Shown here: piece by piece, positions 50,283 to 58,468 of the stretch
Position numbering within the stretch: the stretch's first letter is position 1
Layout of the letters: each line of letters begins with the position of its first letter
From: Microbacterium sp. MYb45
GTDB lineage: Bacteria; Actinomycetota; Actinomycetes; Actinomycetales; Microbacteriaceae
NCBI RefSeq assembly: GCF_002979655.1
Contig: NZ_PCPG01000011.1
Location: 1 to 64,000, forward strand
Length of the DNA: 64,000 nt
Direction: 5' to 3'
Translations under genes and position numbers: made by a program
Notes under the pieces: generated by a model
The model's input: the letters and a program-made list of their open reading frames with translations, nothing else
What the model was told of the DNA's origin: nothing
The model's database searches: none

Positions 50283-51635
50283 TCAGTCTGCGTTGACCGT
50301 GTAACCCTGCTCGTTGCCGTACTTGACGTTGGCGGCCTGCCACGCCTCCAGTCCGGCGTTGATGTCGGTGTGGTTGACGTACGCCGGGCCGACGGTGTCG
50401 GAGAAGATGCTGCTCGCGTACGACTGCCACGGGAGGAACTGCCAGCCCTCTGCGACGTTCTTTGACGAGTCGAGAAGCACCTCGTTGATCTGCTGGCCAC
50501 CGAAGTACTCCGGGGTCGCGCCGAGGAAGGCATCCGACTCGAGGTCGGCGACGGTGCTGGGGAATCCGCCGGACTCCATGAAGATCGCGACGCTCTCGGG
50601 GTCGTGGCTCAGCCAGCGCACGAACGCGGCGGCCAGCGCCTTGTTCTCGCTCTGGTTCATCACCACGTGCGAGCTTCCGCCCATCTCCGAGGTGGTCGGG
50701 TCATCGCCGTACGTCGGCATCGGGGCGACCCGCCACGAGCCGGAGCCTTCGGCGACGCTGTTCGTGAGAACACCGGCCATCCATGCACCCGACACGATGC
50801 TCGCGATCGAGCCGTCGCCCAGGGCGACGTACCATTCGTCGCTCCACGTCGCGGTCTTGGTGTCGAGCAGGTTCTCCTCGAGGAGCGGGTTCCACACCGA
50901 GGTCCAGCGCTGCGCCCCCTCGTCGTCGAGCGCGATCGTCACGTCGGTCTCGTCGACGGTGAACGGGTGGCCGCCGGCCTGGCGGATCATCGAGGTCGTG
51001 AACGAGGGCTCGCCGAAGTCTCCGGCGAGGTACTTCGACGGGTCGGCCGCCTGCAGCTTCGCCGCCTGCTCGTGGAACTCGTCCCACGTGGTCGGCACGG
51101 TCAGCCCGTACTGGTCGTACACGTCCTTGTTGTAGAAGAGCGCCATGGGGCCGGCATCCTGCGGAAGGCCCCAGATGCCGTCGTACAGCGCGACGGAATC
51201 CCACGTCGACTCGGTGAAGTCGTCTTCGAGCTCGTCGAAGCCGAGCGACGTGAGGTCCTGCACCGACTCGCCCAGCACGAACTGCGGGAGGATGTGGTAC
51301 TCCAGCTGCGAGACGTCGGGGGCGCCTCGACCGGCCGTCACCGCGTTCTGCAGCTTGAGGTTGTGCGCCCCGCCGCCACCGGTGTCGACGTACTTGACGG
51401 TCACGTTCGGGTACGCGGCCTCGAAGGCCTCGACCTGTGCGGGCGCAGAGGGGCTCCAGCCCCAGTACGTGATCTCGCCGCCCGCTTCGAGAGCGGCGTC
51501 GAGGTCTTCCGGAGTGAGGCTCTGGTCGCTCGCGCCTTCGCCGGACGAGCATCCGGCGAGGGCGAGCCCTGCGATCACGAGGGTGGCGAGCGCGGTCGTC
51601 GCGCGCGCCTTCCTTCGGGTAGCTCTGTGCGTCAT
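50283..51635 (-). CDS. CUT1 substrate-binding lipoprotein (module E)
   Basis: A 450-residue family-1 binding protein. The signal peptide is Arg-rich (RATRRKARATT) and ends in LAGC with Cys29. The mature part begins GEITYWGWSPSAPAQVEAFEAAYPNVTVKYVDTG in segments. GAAGGG lies 8 bases before the ATG. Hairpins flank the gene on both sides (51659-51685 and 50242-50277), separating its message from the enzyme genes. It likely serves the permeases at 42505-44318. The ligand may be an arabinogalactan oligosaccharide or a galactoside, judged from GH2 and GH51. Confidence 0.93.
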   Translation of the reverse strand: MTHRATRRKARATTALATLVIAGLALAGCSSGEGASDQSLTPEDLDAALEAGGEITYWGWSPSAPAQVEAFEAAYPNVTVKYVDTGGGGAHNLKLQNAVTAGRGAPDVSQLEYHILPQFVLGESVQDLTSLGFDELEDDFTESTWDSVALYDGIWGLPQDAGPMALFYNKDVYDQYGLTVPTTWDEFHEQAAKLQAADPSKYLAGDFGEPSFTTSMIRQAGGHPFTVDETDVTIALDDEGAQRWTSVWNPLLEENLLDTKTATWSDEWYVALGDGSIASIVSGAWMAGVLTNSVAEGSGSWRVAPMPTYGDDPTTSEMGGSSHVVMNQSENKALAAAFVRWLSHDPESVAIFMESGGFPSTVADLESDAFLGATPEYFGGQQINEVLLDSSKNVAEGWQFLPWQSYASSIFSDTVGPAYVNHTDINAGLEAWQAANVKYGNEQGYTVNAD

Positions 51636-51658
51636 TGCATTTCCCTTCTCATGGTTCC

Positions 51659-51685
51659 ATCGCCCCGGCCGTCGGCCCGGGCGAT
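51659..51685 (-). other. Stem-loop between dehydrogenase and binding-protein genes
   Basis: ATCGCCC (51659-51665) pairs with GGGCGAT (51679-51685). After one mismatch GGCC pairs with GGCC around a 3-base loop. It begins 4 bases past the dehydrogenase stop. It has no T-run and could act as a weak terminator or RNase processing site. Confidence 0.55.
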
Positions 51686-51688
51686 CTG

Positions 51689-53194
51689 TTAGTCCCGGCG
51701 TCCGACCCGCTGCAGCAGGCCCGCCGGTACGTTCTGGTACGAGACCGGGCGCCGGAAGCGCTCGATCGCGAGCGCGCCGACACTCGTCGTTCGCGGTTCG
51801 GATGTCGCGGGGTACGGTCCGCCGTGCACCATCGCCCCGGCGACTTCGACACCCGTCGGCCACCCGTTGAAGACGATGCGTCCGACGATGCGCTCGAGGG
51901 CCGAGACGACGCGACCCGCGTCGGTGATCTCCGCGTCGGCCGCATGCACCGTGCCCGTGAGCTGTCCGTCGAGTCGGCGGAGTGCGGCGAGCACATCGTC
52001 GACCGAGTCGTAGCGCACGATGACCGAGCTCGCCCCGAAGACCTCTTCGCTGAGCGGACCCTCGTGGTCGAAGGCGTCGAGGGCGACGTCGTAGACGACC
52101 GGTGCGGGCGCGTTCGCCCCCTCACCCGTGCGGCCTTCCGCGAGCAGGGTCGCGCTCTCGGCCTGGCGACGGATGCCGTCGGCGAATGCCGCAGCGATGC
52201 CCGAGGTCAGCATCGTCTGACCGGCCGCATCATCGATGCGCTCGGCGACACGGCCGAGGAAACGGTCGGCGTCGTTCGGCACGAAGAGCACACCCGGCTG
52301 CGTGCAGAACTGGCCGGAACCGAGGGTCAGCGAGTCGACGAAGCCGTCGGCGGTCTCTGCGGTCGCCGCTCCCGGAAGCACAACGACGGGGTTGATGCTG
52401 CTCATCTCGGCGTACACCGGGATCGGCACGGGGCGCCGGTCGGCGATGGCGCGCAGCGCCAGCCCGGCGCGGCGCGAACCGGTGAACCCAACCGCATCGA
52501 CGAGGGGATTCGCGACGAGCGCGCCCGCCAGCTCACGGTCGATCGTGAGCGCCGAGTAGACGCCACCGGGGAGGCCAGCTTCCTTGACCGCGGCGCTGAT
52601 GGCCCGAGAGACGAGGCGAGTCGTACCGAGGTGCGCCTCGTGGTTCTTGACGATGACGGGGCATCCGGCGGCCAGAGCGGATGCCGTGTCGCCACCCGCG
52701 TTCGAGAACGCCAGGGGGAAGTTGCTCGATCCGAACACCACGACCGTGCCGATCGGCACCGACCGGAGCACCAACTCGGGCCGCGGCGGCGTGCGCTCGG
52801 GTAGCGCGTCGTCGACGTGCAGCGCGTCGTCGGTGAGAGTCGAGCCGAGGAAGCGGAGCTGCCCGGTGGTGCGCCCCAGCTCGCTGCGCAGGCGACCGAG
52901 CGGCAGACCGGATTCGAGGTGGGCTCGCTCGACGAGCTCATCGCCCACGGCCTCGAGCTGCGCGGCGATGCACTCGAGCAGCGCGCGACGCTCGGCAGCG
53001 GTCGTGGCCCGGTAGACCTCGCCCGCCTCGCGAGCGCGATCCACGGCATCCTGCACCTGCTCGGCCGTGGCGAGGGCGAAGATGGGCTCCAGAGCCCGGC
53101 CCGTGGCGGGGTCGACCGACTGGATCTGCCCGGCGCCCTGCACGACCTCGTCACCGGCGATGAACGATCCGGCGGTCGCCTGCACTGTGGTCAT
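51689..53194 (-). CDS. 2,5-dioxopentanoate (alpha-ketoglutaric semialdehyde) dehydrogenase
   Basis: A 501-residue aldehyde dehydrogenase. The general base Glu263 is in YAEMSSINPVVV and the catalytic Cys297 in GSGQFCTQPG. VVFGSSNFPLAFSNAGGDTASALAAGCPVIVK in segments, and the final TSVGALAIERFRRPVSYQNVP, are typical of the ketoglutaric semialdehyde dehydrogenase subfamily. It would oxidise 2,5-dioxopentanoate to 2-oxoglutarate with NAD(P)+. Its ATG overlaps the stop of the dehydratase gene upstream, so the two are made together, matching consecutive pathway steps. It is cytoplasmic. Confidence 0.92.
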   Translation of the reverse strand: MTTVQATAGSFIAGDEVVQGAGQIQSVDPATGRALEPIFALATAEQVQDAVDRAREAGEVYRATTAAERRALLECIAAQLEAVGDELVERAHLESGLPLGRLRSELGRTTGQLRFLGSTLTDDALHVDDALPERTPPRPELVLRSVPIGTVVVFGSSNFPLAFSNAGGDTASALAAGCPVIVKNHEAHLGTTRLVSRAISAAVKEAGLPGGVYSALTIDRELAGALVANPLVDAVGFTGSRRAGLALRAIADRRPVPIPVYAEMSSINPVVVLPGAATAETADGFVDSLTLGSGQFCTQPGVLFVPNDADRFLGRVAERIDDAAGQTMLTSGIAAAFADGIRRQAESATLLAEGRTGEGANAPAPVVYDVALDAFDHEGPLSEEVFGASSVIVRYDSVDDVLAALRRLDGQLTGTVHAADAEITDAGRVVSALERIVGRIVFNGWPTGVEVAGAMVHGGPYPATSEPRTTSVGALAIERFRRPVSYQNVPAGLLQRVGRRD

Positions 53195-54108
53195 GCGTTG
53201 GCCCGCAGCACGATCTCGGCGAGGTCGGCGCGCTCCGCGTCGGTGAGGTTGCTGAGCGGGGGACGCACGGGGCCGCCCTGGCGGCCGACGGCGTCGAGCC
53301 CCGCCTTGACGATCGAGACGGCGTAGCCCTTGCCGCGGTCGCGGATGCGAGTGTAGGGGAGCACGACGTCGCGCAGTTTGGCGCGCACGGCGGAGTGGTC
53401 GCGGGCGCGCACATCGGCGTAGAAGCCCAGGGCGAACTCGGGCACGAAGTTGAACATCGCCGATGAGTACGTCGTGACACCCAGCTCGAGCAGCGGCAGC
53501 GCGAAGGTCTCGGCGGTGGGAAGCCCCCCGATGTACAGCAGGCGGTCGCCGGCGGCGTCGATCACGCGCGCGAGCGCTTCGAGGTCGCCGATGCCGTCTT
53601 TGTAGCCGATGAAGTTGGGGAAGTTCTCGGCCAGGCGAGCGACCGTCTCGGGCGCCGGGATCATGTTCGCGCGGGCGTAGACGATGACGGGAAGGCGCGT
53701 CGCCGAGAGCACCGCGGCGATGTGCTCGTATGCTCCGGCGTCGGAGACCTCGGTCAGGTAGGGCGGGAACAGCAGGATGCCGGCGGCTCCGGCCTCTTCG
53801 GCGATGGCGCACAGTTCGATCGCCTCGCGGGTCGAGCGACCGGCGGGGGCGAGGATCGGCACGGCTCCGGCGGATGCTTCGACGGCCGTCTTCACGACCC
53901 GGGCGACCTCGGCGGTCGAGAGCGAGAAGAACTCCCCCGTGCCGCCGGCGGCGAAGAGCCCGGCCACCGGGTGCCCACTCAGCCACGCGAGGTGGTCGCG
54001 GTACGCCTTCTCGTCGAACTCCAGAGCGCTGTCGAAGGTGGTCACCGGGAATGAGAGGAGCCCGCCGCCCAGCTGCTGGGCCAATTCTGCGGGGCTGTAC
54101 TGGCTCAC
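53191..54108 (-). CDS. kdgD: 5-dehydro-4-deoxyglucarate dehydratase (DHDPS superfamily)
   Basis: A 305-residue aldolase-superfamily enzyme starting with GTG. The opening GGLLSFPVTTFD and LFAAGGTGEFFSL are characteristic of KdgD-type proteins rather than DapA. The Schiff-base lysine is Lys170 in IGYKDGIGD. It would decarboxylate and dehydrate 5-keto-4-deoxyglucarate to 2,5-dioxopentanoate. GAGG lies 9 bases upstream. It is the first gene of the block, and the perfect palindrome 60 bases upstream is its likely control site. Overlap with the dehydrogenase gene couples translation. Confidence 0.92.
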   Translation of the reverse strand: MSQYSPAELAQQLGGGLLSFPVTTFDSALEFDEKAYRDHLAWLSGHPVAGLFAAGGTGEFFSLSTAEVARVVKTAVEASAGAVPILAPAGRSTREAIELCAIAEEAGAAGILLFPPYLTEVSDAGAYEHIAAVLSATRLPVIVYARANMIPAPETVARLAENFPNFIGYKDGIGDLEALARVIDAAGDRLLYIGGLPTAETFALPLLELGVTTYSSAMFNFVPEFALGFYADVRARDHSAVRAKLRDVVLPYTRIRDRGKGYAVSIVKAGLDAVGRQGGPVRPPLSNLTDAERADLAEIVLRANA

Positions 54109-54167
54109 TGTGGAGACCTCTTTCGTCGTGGCAAGTCGTGTGAACCTCCACCGTAAGAAGACGCAGT

Positions 54168-54184
54168 GATACTTGTAAAGTATC
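54168..54184. promoter_or_regulatory. Perfect T-N11-A palindrome before kdgD
   Basis: GATACTTGTAAAGTATC is a perfect inverted repeat: 7-base arms around GTA. It fits the T-N11-A LysR box. A 14-of-17 match lies at 44368-44384 before the permeases. A second half-site-like GCATTACGCGATAC follows within 20 bases. The nearest regulator of a fitting class is the LysR at 41578-42480. Confidence 0.75.
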
Positions 54185-54215
54185 GTTATTGCATTACGCG
54201 ATACCCTGTCGGCAT

Positions 54216-56225
54216 CTAAGACGTGCGTTCGGCCTCACGTCGGTCACGTTCGGCGAGCGCGGCGAGCCTTGCGTTGTACTCCTCGAGCTCCGCGTCACCC
54301 GTGCGGTCCGCGTGCCGGTCCGCCCGACGCTGCAGCTTGGTGTCGCTGCGGCTCCACTGGATGGCGACCGTGATCGCGAGGATCAGCGTCGGGATCTCCC
54401 CGATCGACCACGCGATGCCGCCACCGACGTACTGGTCCTGCAGCGGGTCCACACCCCAGTCGCGACCCATCGCCCCGAACCAGTCGGCGACCATCAGCCC
54501 CTCCTGCATCATGATCGCGATGCCGAAGAACGCGTGCATCGCCATGACGGCGATCAGCGTGATCAGGCGTCCGGGATACGGCAGACGGTACGGAACCGGG
54601 TCCGCGCCGATGAGGCTCATGACGAACAGGTAGCCCGAGATCAGGAAGTGGATGACCATCCACTCGTGCCCGAGGTGCTCGAACATCGACCAGCGCACGA
54701 GATCGGTGAAGTAGAAGGCCCACAGCGACAGGATGAAGATCGCCGCCGCGACGAACGGATGCGTGACCACGCGGGCGAACGGCGAGTGCACGGCCCACAT
54801 GATCCACTCGCGGCCGCCACGGGTGCCGTCGTCGCGCTTGTGGATGGCACGCAGCGCGAGGGTGATCGGGGCCCCGGAGACGAGCAACAGCGGGATCGCC
54901 ATCGACAGCATCATGTGGCCCATCATGTGGATGCTGAACAGGTACTCCTGGTACGCGTTGATCGGCCCGCCGGTGACCCAGACGAGCAGCAGCGCCCCCA
55001 GCACCCAGAAGACCGTGCGATGGATCGGCCAGCGGTCACCACGCCGATGCAGGCGCCACACGCCGGCCAGGTAGAAGAACAGTCCGAGGCCCGCGGCGAT
55101 GAGCCAGAGCACGTCGATGTCCCACGCCGTGAACCAGCGCTCGAGGGTGAGCTCCGGCGGCAGCGTCGCTCCGGTCAGGATCTGGGCGGGCGTCTGCAGG
55201 AAGGCGGCGGTCTCGCCGGTGGGAGGGGGTGTGCGGGCCAGCGCGGCCGCGGCGCCGGAGGCGAGGCCCATCAGCGCGACCTCGCACAGCACGAGCAGCC
55301 AGAACCAGCCGGCGGCACGGGCTCCGGCGAGCTTCGGGATGAGGCGCGCGCGGTACCAGGCGCCGAGCAGGCCCATGCCACCCAGCAGTGCGACCTTGGC
55401 GAGCACGATCCAGCCGTAGGGCGTGGTCCACAGCGCGTTCCAGTCGCCGACGGCGACGATCGATCGCGTGACCCCCGACACGGCGACCACGGCGAAGGCG
55501 GCGATCGCGAGCGACGAGTAGCGCCCGACGAGCCTCGCGGTGTCGACGTCGGCACGTCCGCGCAGCAGGATCAGCAGCAGAAGTCCGCCGAGCCAGACGG
55601 CGGCGCCGATCGTGTGCAGCAGGATCGAGTTGACCGCCATGTTGTGCCCGGCGAGATCGCCCGCGTGACCCTGCGTCGCGAGTGGGAGGAAGGATGCCGC
55701 GGCCAGCAGCGCCGTGATGAGCGTGGGCGTCCATGAACGCCAGGCGAACGCGAGCACCGTGATGATCGCACCGAAGAGCGTCGTGATGAGCCAGGACTGG
55801 CCGAGCGGCAGTTCCAGCAGGAAGCGGCCCAGCTGCGTACCGAACTCGCGCTCGATGCTGAGCTTCGGGTTGAAGGCGGCCATGAAGGCGAGGAACCCGG
55901 CGAGGCCCGCCGAGATCGTGAACACGGCGGCGCCGACCGAGGCGATGTTCAGCGCGGCGTCGAACGAGCGGTCCCCCGCGCGCAACCCGAACAGGGCCAG
56001 TACCAGGGAGCCGAGCATCACCGCACCGGACATGTTCATCACGAGCTTGGCGATCGGCGTGCCCCAGAGCACGAAGGGACCAGGGTCCTGCAGGAGCGGG
56101 GGCTTAGCGCCGCCGCCGACGAGGAGCGCGAGCGTCAGGGCGACCAGTGCCGCGACGAGGAGGATGACGATCCCGGCGATGCGATACGCCGAGATCCGAC
56201 TCGTCGACTCACTGCGGGAACTCAC
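54216..56225 (-). CDS. CopD / CtaG fusion: copper resistance and cytochrome oxidase assembly protein
   Basis: A 669-residue polytopic membrane protein joining two families. The N-terminal half (about residues 15-330) is CopD-like, with LLHTIGAAVWLGGLLLL and GHAGDLAGHN. The C-terminal half (about 370-630) is the CtaG/caa3-oxidase assembly family with YLFSIHMMGHMMLSMAIPLLLV, FEHLGHEWMVIHFLISGYLF and MHAFFGIAIM. His and Met residues in helices fit copper handling. Such fusions are common in actinobacteria and probably deliver copper to cytochrome c oxidase. The GTG start abuts GGAGGG, leaving about one base of spacing, which is unusual. A hydrophilic tail rich in Arg, Glu and Ala ends the protein. 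Confidence 0.92.
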   Translation of the reverse strand: MSSRSESTSRISAYRIAGIVILLVAALVALTLALLVGGGAKPPLLQDPGPFVLWGTPIAKLVMNMSGAVMLGSLVLALFGLRAGDRSFDAALNIASVGAAVFTISAGLAGFLAFMAAFNPKLSIEREFGTQLGRFLLELPLGQSWLITTLFGAIITVLAFAWRSWTPTLITALLAAASFLPLATQGHAGDLAGHNMAVNSILLHTIGAAVWLGGLLLLILLRGRADVDTARLVGRYSSLAIAAFAVVAVSGVTRSIVAVGDWNALWTTPYGWIVLAKVALLGGMGLLGAWYRARLIPKLAGARAAGWFWLLVLCEVALMGLASGAAAALARTPPPTGETAAFLQTPAQILTGATLPPELTLERWFTAWDIDVLWLIAAGLGLFFYLAGVWRLHRRGDRWPIHRTVFWVLGALLLVWVTGGPINAYQEYLFSIHMMGHMMLSMAIPLLLVSGAPITLALRAIHKRDDGTRGGREWIMWAVHSPFARVVTHPFVAAAIFILSLWAFYFTDLVRWSMFEHLGHEWMVIHFLISGYLFVMSLIGADPVPYRLPYPGRLITLIAVMAMHAFFGIAIMMQEGLMVADWFGAMGRDWGVDPLQDQYVGGGIAWSIGEIPTLILAITVAIQWSRSDTKLQRRADRHADRTGDAELEEYNARLAALAERDRREAERTS

Positions 56226-56262
56226 CCCTCCAGCCTAGGCGCGCCCGGAGGGAGGAAAGCAC

Positions 56263-56296
56263 GAAGGCCGCCCCCGTCGGAACGGGAGCGGCCTTC
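56263..56296 (-). terminator. Terminator hairpin after the HU-like gene
   Basis: GAAGGCCGC (56263-56271) pairs with GCGGCCTTC (56288-56296), with inner pairing of CCCGT and ACGGG. It starts 16 bases past the HU-like stop. It lies between that stop and the CopD-CtaG start, so it should separate the two transcripts. Confidence 0.8.
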
Positions 56297-56312
56297 GATG
56301 AGGTGCGGTCGA

Positions 56313-56600
56313 TTACTTGACGGCAGCCTTGAGCTTGGAGCCAGCGGTCACCTTGACGCGCTTGCCGGCCGGGATCTTGATCTCGGCGCCGGTCTGCGGG
56401 TTGCGGCCCGTGCGAGCAGCGGTGTCGACCTGCTCGAAGGAGATCCAGCCCGGGATGGAGACCTTGCTGCCCTTGGCAACAGCGTCGGAGACCGTGGCGA
56501 ACAGCGAGTCGAGGACACCGGAGACGGTGGCCTGGCTCTGGCCCGTGGCGCTTGCGATGCTCGCGACGAGCTCGGTCTTGGTGATGGACTTGTCAGCCAT
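56313..56600 (-). CDS. hup: HU-family DNA-binding protein
   Basis: A 95-residue nucleoid protein. It begins with ADKSITKTELVASIASATGQS, the HU N-terminal helices, and has the DNA-contact arm segment IPGWISFEQVDTAARTGRNPQTGAEIKIPAGKRVKVTAGSKLK in family order, including the RNPQTG turn that intercalates DNA. It ends in LKAAVK without the long Lys/Ala tail of mycobacterial HupB. GGAGGATGAC precedes the ATG. It acts as a dimer on the chromosome. The 182 bases upstream contain no gene and should hold its promoter, but I could not fix the -35/-10 elements. Confidence 0.96.
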   Translation of the reverse strand: MADKSITKTELVASIASATGQSQATVSGVLDSLFATVSDAVAKGSKVSIPGWISFEQVDTAARTGRNPQTGAEIKIPAGKRVKVTAGSKLKAAVK

Positions 56601-56782
56601 GTCATCCTCCAGCGACGAGATCCCGTCGCATCGTTGTGGGTATCGGAGCGGATGCTCCTGGTCTAGTGACCGCCTCGAATGTATCAACCACCACCCGCAT
56701 TTCCGCGTCATTTCGCGGGTTTTGGGCAATTACTGGGCGTGTCGCACCACTTTGGCCACTCCAGTCACAGATTCGAGGGTCG

Positions 56783-57364
56783 TCAGCGAGCGCGGTGCGC
56801 GTCGATCACGGCCCGGGCGGTGCGCTCGAACGCCGGGCTGACACGGCCTTCGCCGTCGAGATATCCGCCGACGAGCGCGGCATCGCGCAGCAGCACGAGG
56901 GAGGCTGCGACCTCCTCGGGACGCTCGAGATCGGCCGCCTCGGCGACCTGCTGCAGCGTGGAGCGGAACCACTCCCGGTGCTCGTCGATGAGCTGCCGCA
57001 CGGCCCCACCGGCATCCGGATACTCCGCGGCCGCGTTGATGAAGGGGCAGCCCCGCGTATGGTGTTCGCGGATGTCGGCGGCGATGCCCTGGACGACCGC
57101 ATCCAGCAGCGCGTCAGGATCGGAGACGGTCGCTCCCGCCTCCGTGAACATCGCGCGGAGCATCTCGTCCTCGTGGCCGAGATAGGCGAGCACGAGGTTC
57201 TCCTTGCCGCCGAACTGCTTGTAGAGGGTGGCGCGGGTGACCCCGGCCTCCTCGATCACACGGTCGACGCCGACCGCGTGGATGCCCTGTTCGTAGAAGA
57301 GGCGGGTGGCGGCATCGATCAGCCGTGCGCGGGCGGGGCTGGGGCGCTTCGTCGTGGTGTCCAT
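56783..57364 (-). CDS. TetR-family transcriptional regulator
   Basis: A 193-residue TetR protein. The HTH is in LIDAATRLFYEQGIHAVGVDRVIEEAGVTRATLYKQFGGKENL, read in segments at residues about 15-57. The C-terminal ligand domain includes HHTRGCPFINAAAEYPD, typical of the YjdC/AcrR-like branch. It is divergent from an alpha/beta hydrolase gene, with a 147-base gap holding a 22-base inverted repeat. That repeat is the likely operator, so the hydrolase is likely its target. The small molecule sensed is unknown. Confidence 0.93.
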   Translation of the reverse strand: MDTTTKRPSPARARLIDAATRLFYEQGIHAVGVDRVIEEAGVTRATLYKQFGGKENLVLAYLGHEDEMLRAMFTEAGATVSDPDALLDAVVQGIAADIREHHTRGCPFINAAAEYPDAGGAVRQLIDEHREWFRSTLQQVAEAADLERPEEVAASLVLLRDAALVGGYLDGEGRVSPAFERTARAVIDAHRAR

Positions 57365-57436
57365 GATCTTCCTCTCATCGTGTCATCCGAACCCCGGCAT
57401 CCGAATCCGTTTTCCCGGTTTGGGGAATAGGTTGTG

Positions 57437-57458
57437 GTAGATAGAACGTTCGGTCTAC
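57437..57458. promoter_or_regulatory. TetR operator between the regulator and hydrolase genes
   Basis: GTAGATAGAAC (57437-57447) and GTTCGGTCTAC (57448-57458) form an inverted repeat with 9 of 11 pairs. TetR-type operators with GAAC/GTTC centres of this kind are common. It lies 53 bases upstream of the hydrolase ATG, a place suited to block its promoter. Confidence 0.75.
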
Positions 57459-57511
57459 TATCAGCGTAACGCACTTCCGATCAGCGGGAGCCGAACAGAG
57501 AGAAGAAGATC

Positions 57512-58339
57512 ATGAACACCACCGACAAGACCCCCATCGTCCTCATCCACGGGCTGTGGATGACCCCGACCAGCTGGAACACCTGGGCCGAGCGCTTCCG
57601 CGCGAAGGGCCACGAGGTCATCGTCCCGGGATGGCCCGGCATCGACGACCGCTCGGTCGAGGACATCCGCCGCGACCCGTCCGCCCTGAAGGGCATCGGA
57701 CTGAAACAGATCGTCGACCACTACGAGCGCATCATCCGCTCGCTGCCCGTGAAGCCGATCGTCATGGGCCACTCCTTCGGCGGCGTCATCACGCAGATGC
57801 TGGCCGACCGCGGCGTCGGCGCCGCGTACGTGGGCGTCGCCCCCGGACAGACCGCGGGCATCACCACCCTGCCGCTGTCGACGCTGTGGACCGGCACCCC
57901 GATCCTCGCGAACCCCTTCGGCCGCAACGGCGCCAAACCGCTGTCGAAGCGCCACTTCCACTTCACGTTCGGCAACGACCTGAGCCGCGCCGAATCCGAC
58001 CGCCTCTGGGAGGAATCGGCCGTGAACTCCTACAACCGGGTCTTCTTCGAGGGCGTCGCATCCGCGTTCAACGAGAAGGGCGGCGTCACGCACGTCGACT
58101 ACGCGCGCACCGACCGGGCCCCGCTGTATGTGATCACGGGTGAGATCGACCACGTCGTGCCGCCGGCGATCGGTCGTGCGATCGTGCAGAAGTACCGCTC
58201 CACCGGCAGCCCCGCCGTCGTCGAGTACAAGGAGTACCCCGGGCGCACCCACCGCCTGGTCAGCCAGGACGGCTGGGAAGAGATCGCCGATGAGGCCCTC
58301 ACCTGGGCCGTCGCGCACACCACCGCACCCGTCGCGTGA
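57512..58339 (+). CDS. Alpha/beta hydrolase
   Basis: A 275-residue cytoplasmic hydrolase. HGLWMTP after strand 3 forms the oxyanion hole, the nucleophile elbow is GHSFGG with Ser88, an Asp follows in TGEIDHVVPP and the catalytic His in PGRTHRLV. The layout resembles lipase- and non-heme-peroxidase-like hydrolases often paired with TetR regulators. AGAGAGAAGAAG precedes the ATG. The substrate is unknown; the family covers esterases, lactonases and haloperoxidase-like enzymes. Its promoter region contains the TetR operator. Confidence 0.92.
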   Translation: MNTTDKTPIVLIHGLWMTPTSWNTWAERFRAKGHEVIVPGWPGIDDRSVEDIRRDPSALKGIGLKQIVDHYERIIRSLPVKPIVMGHSFGGVITQMLADRGVGAAYVGVAPGQTAGITTLPLSTLWTGTPILANPFGRNGAKPLSKRHFHFTFGNDLSRAESDRLWEESAVNSYNRVFFEGVASAFNEKGGVTHVDYARTDRAPLYVITGEIDHVVPPAIGRAIVQKYRSTGSPAVVEYKEYPGRTHRLVSQDGWEEIADEALTWAVAHTTAPVA

Positions 58340-58370
58340 CGCCGGCTTGTTCGGTGCCCGCCGACACCCC

Positions 58371-58445
58371 CGCGTGGGGCGGAGATCTCGCCGATGGGCG
58401 GAGGATAACGGCGCATTCTTCCGCCCAACGCGGAGTTCTCCGCCC
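58371..58445 (+). repeat. 75-base palindromic repeat, copy A (downstream side of DUF559 gene)
   Basis: This element starts CGCGTGGGGCGG and folds into a hairpin: an outer stem 58377-58389/58433-58445 (12 of 13 pairs) and an inner stem TGGGCGGA/TCCGCCCA (58395-58402/58420-58427). It matches copy B at 59391-59465 in inverted orientation at 54 of 75 positions by hand count. It lies 31 bases after the hydrolase stop and 23 bases after the DUF559 stop. No coding function is seen. Confidence 0.8.
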
Positions 58446-58468
58446 GGCGGCGTGCGCGAGAGTCCACC

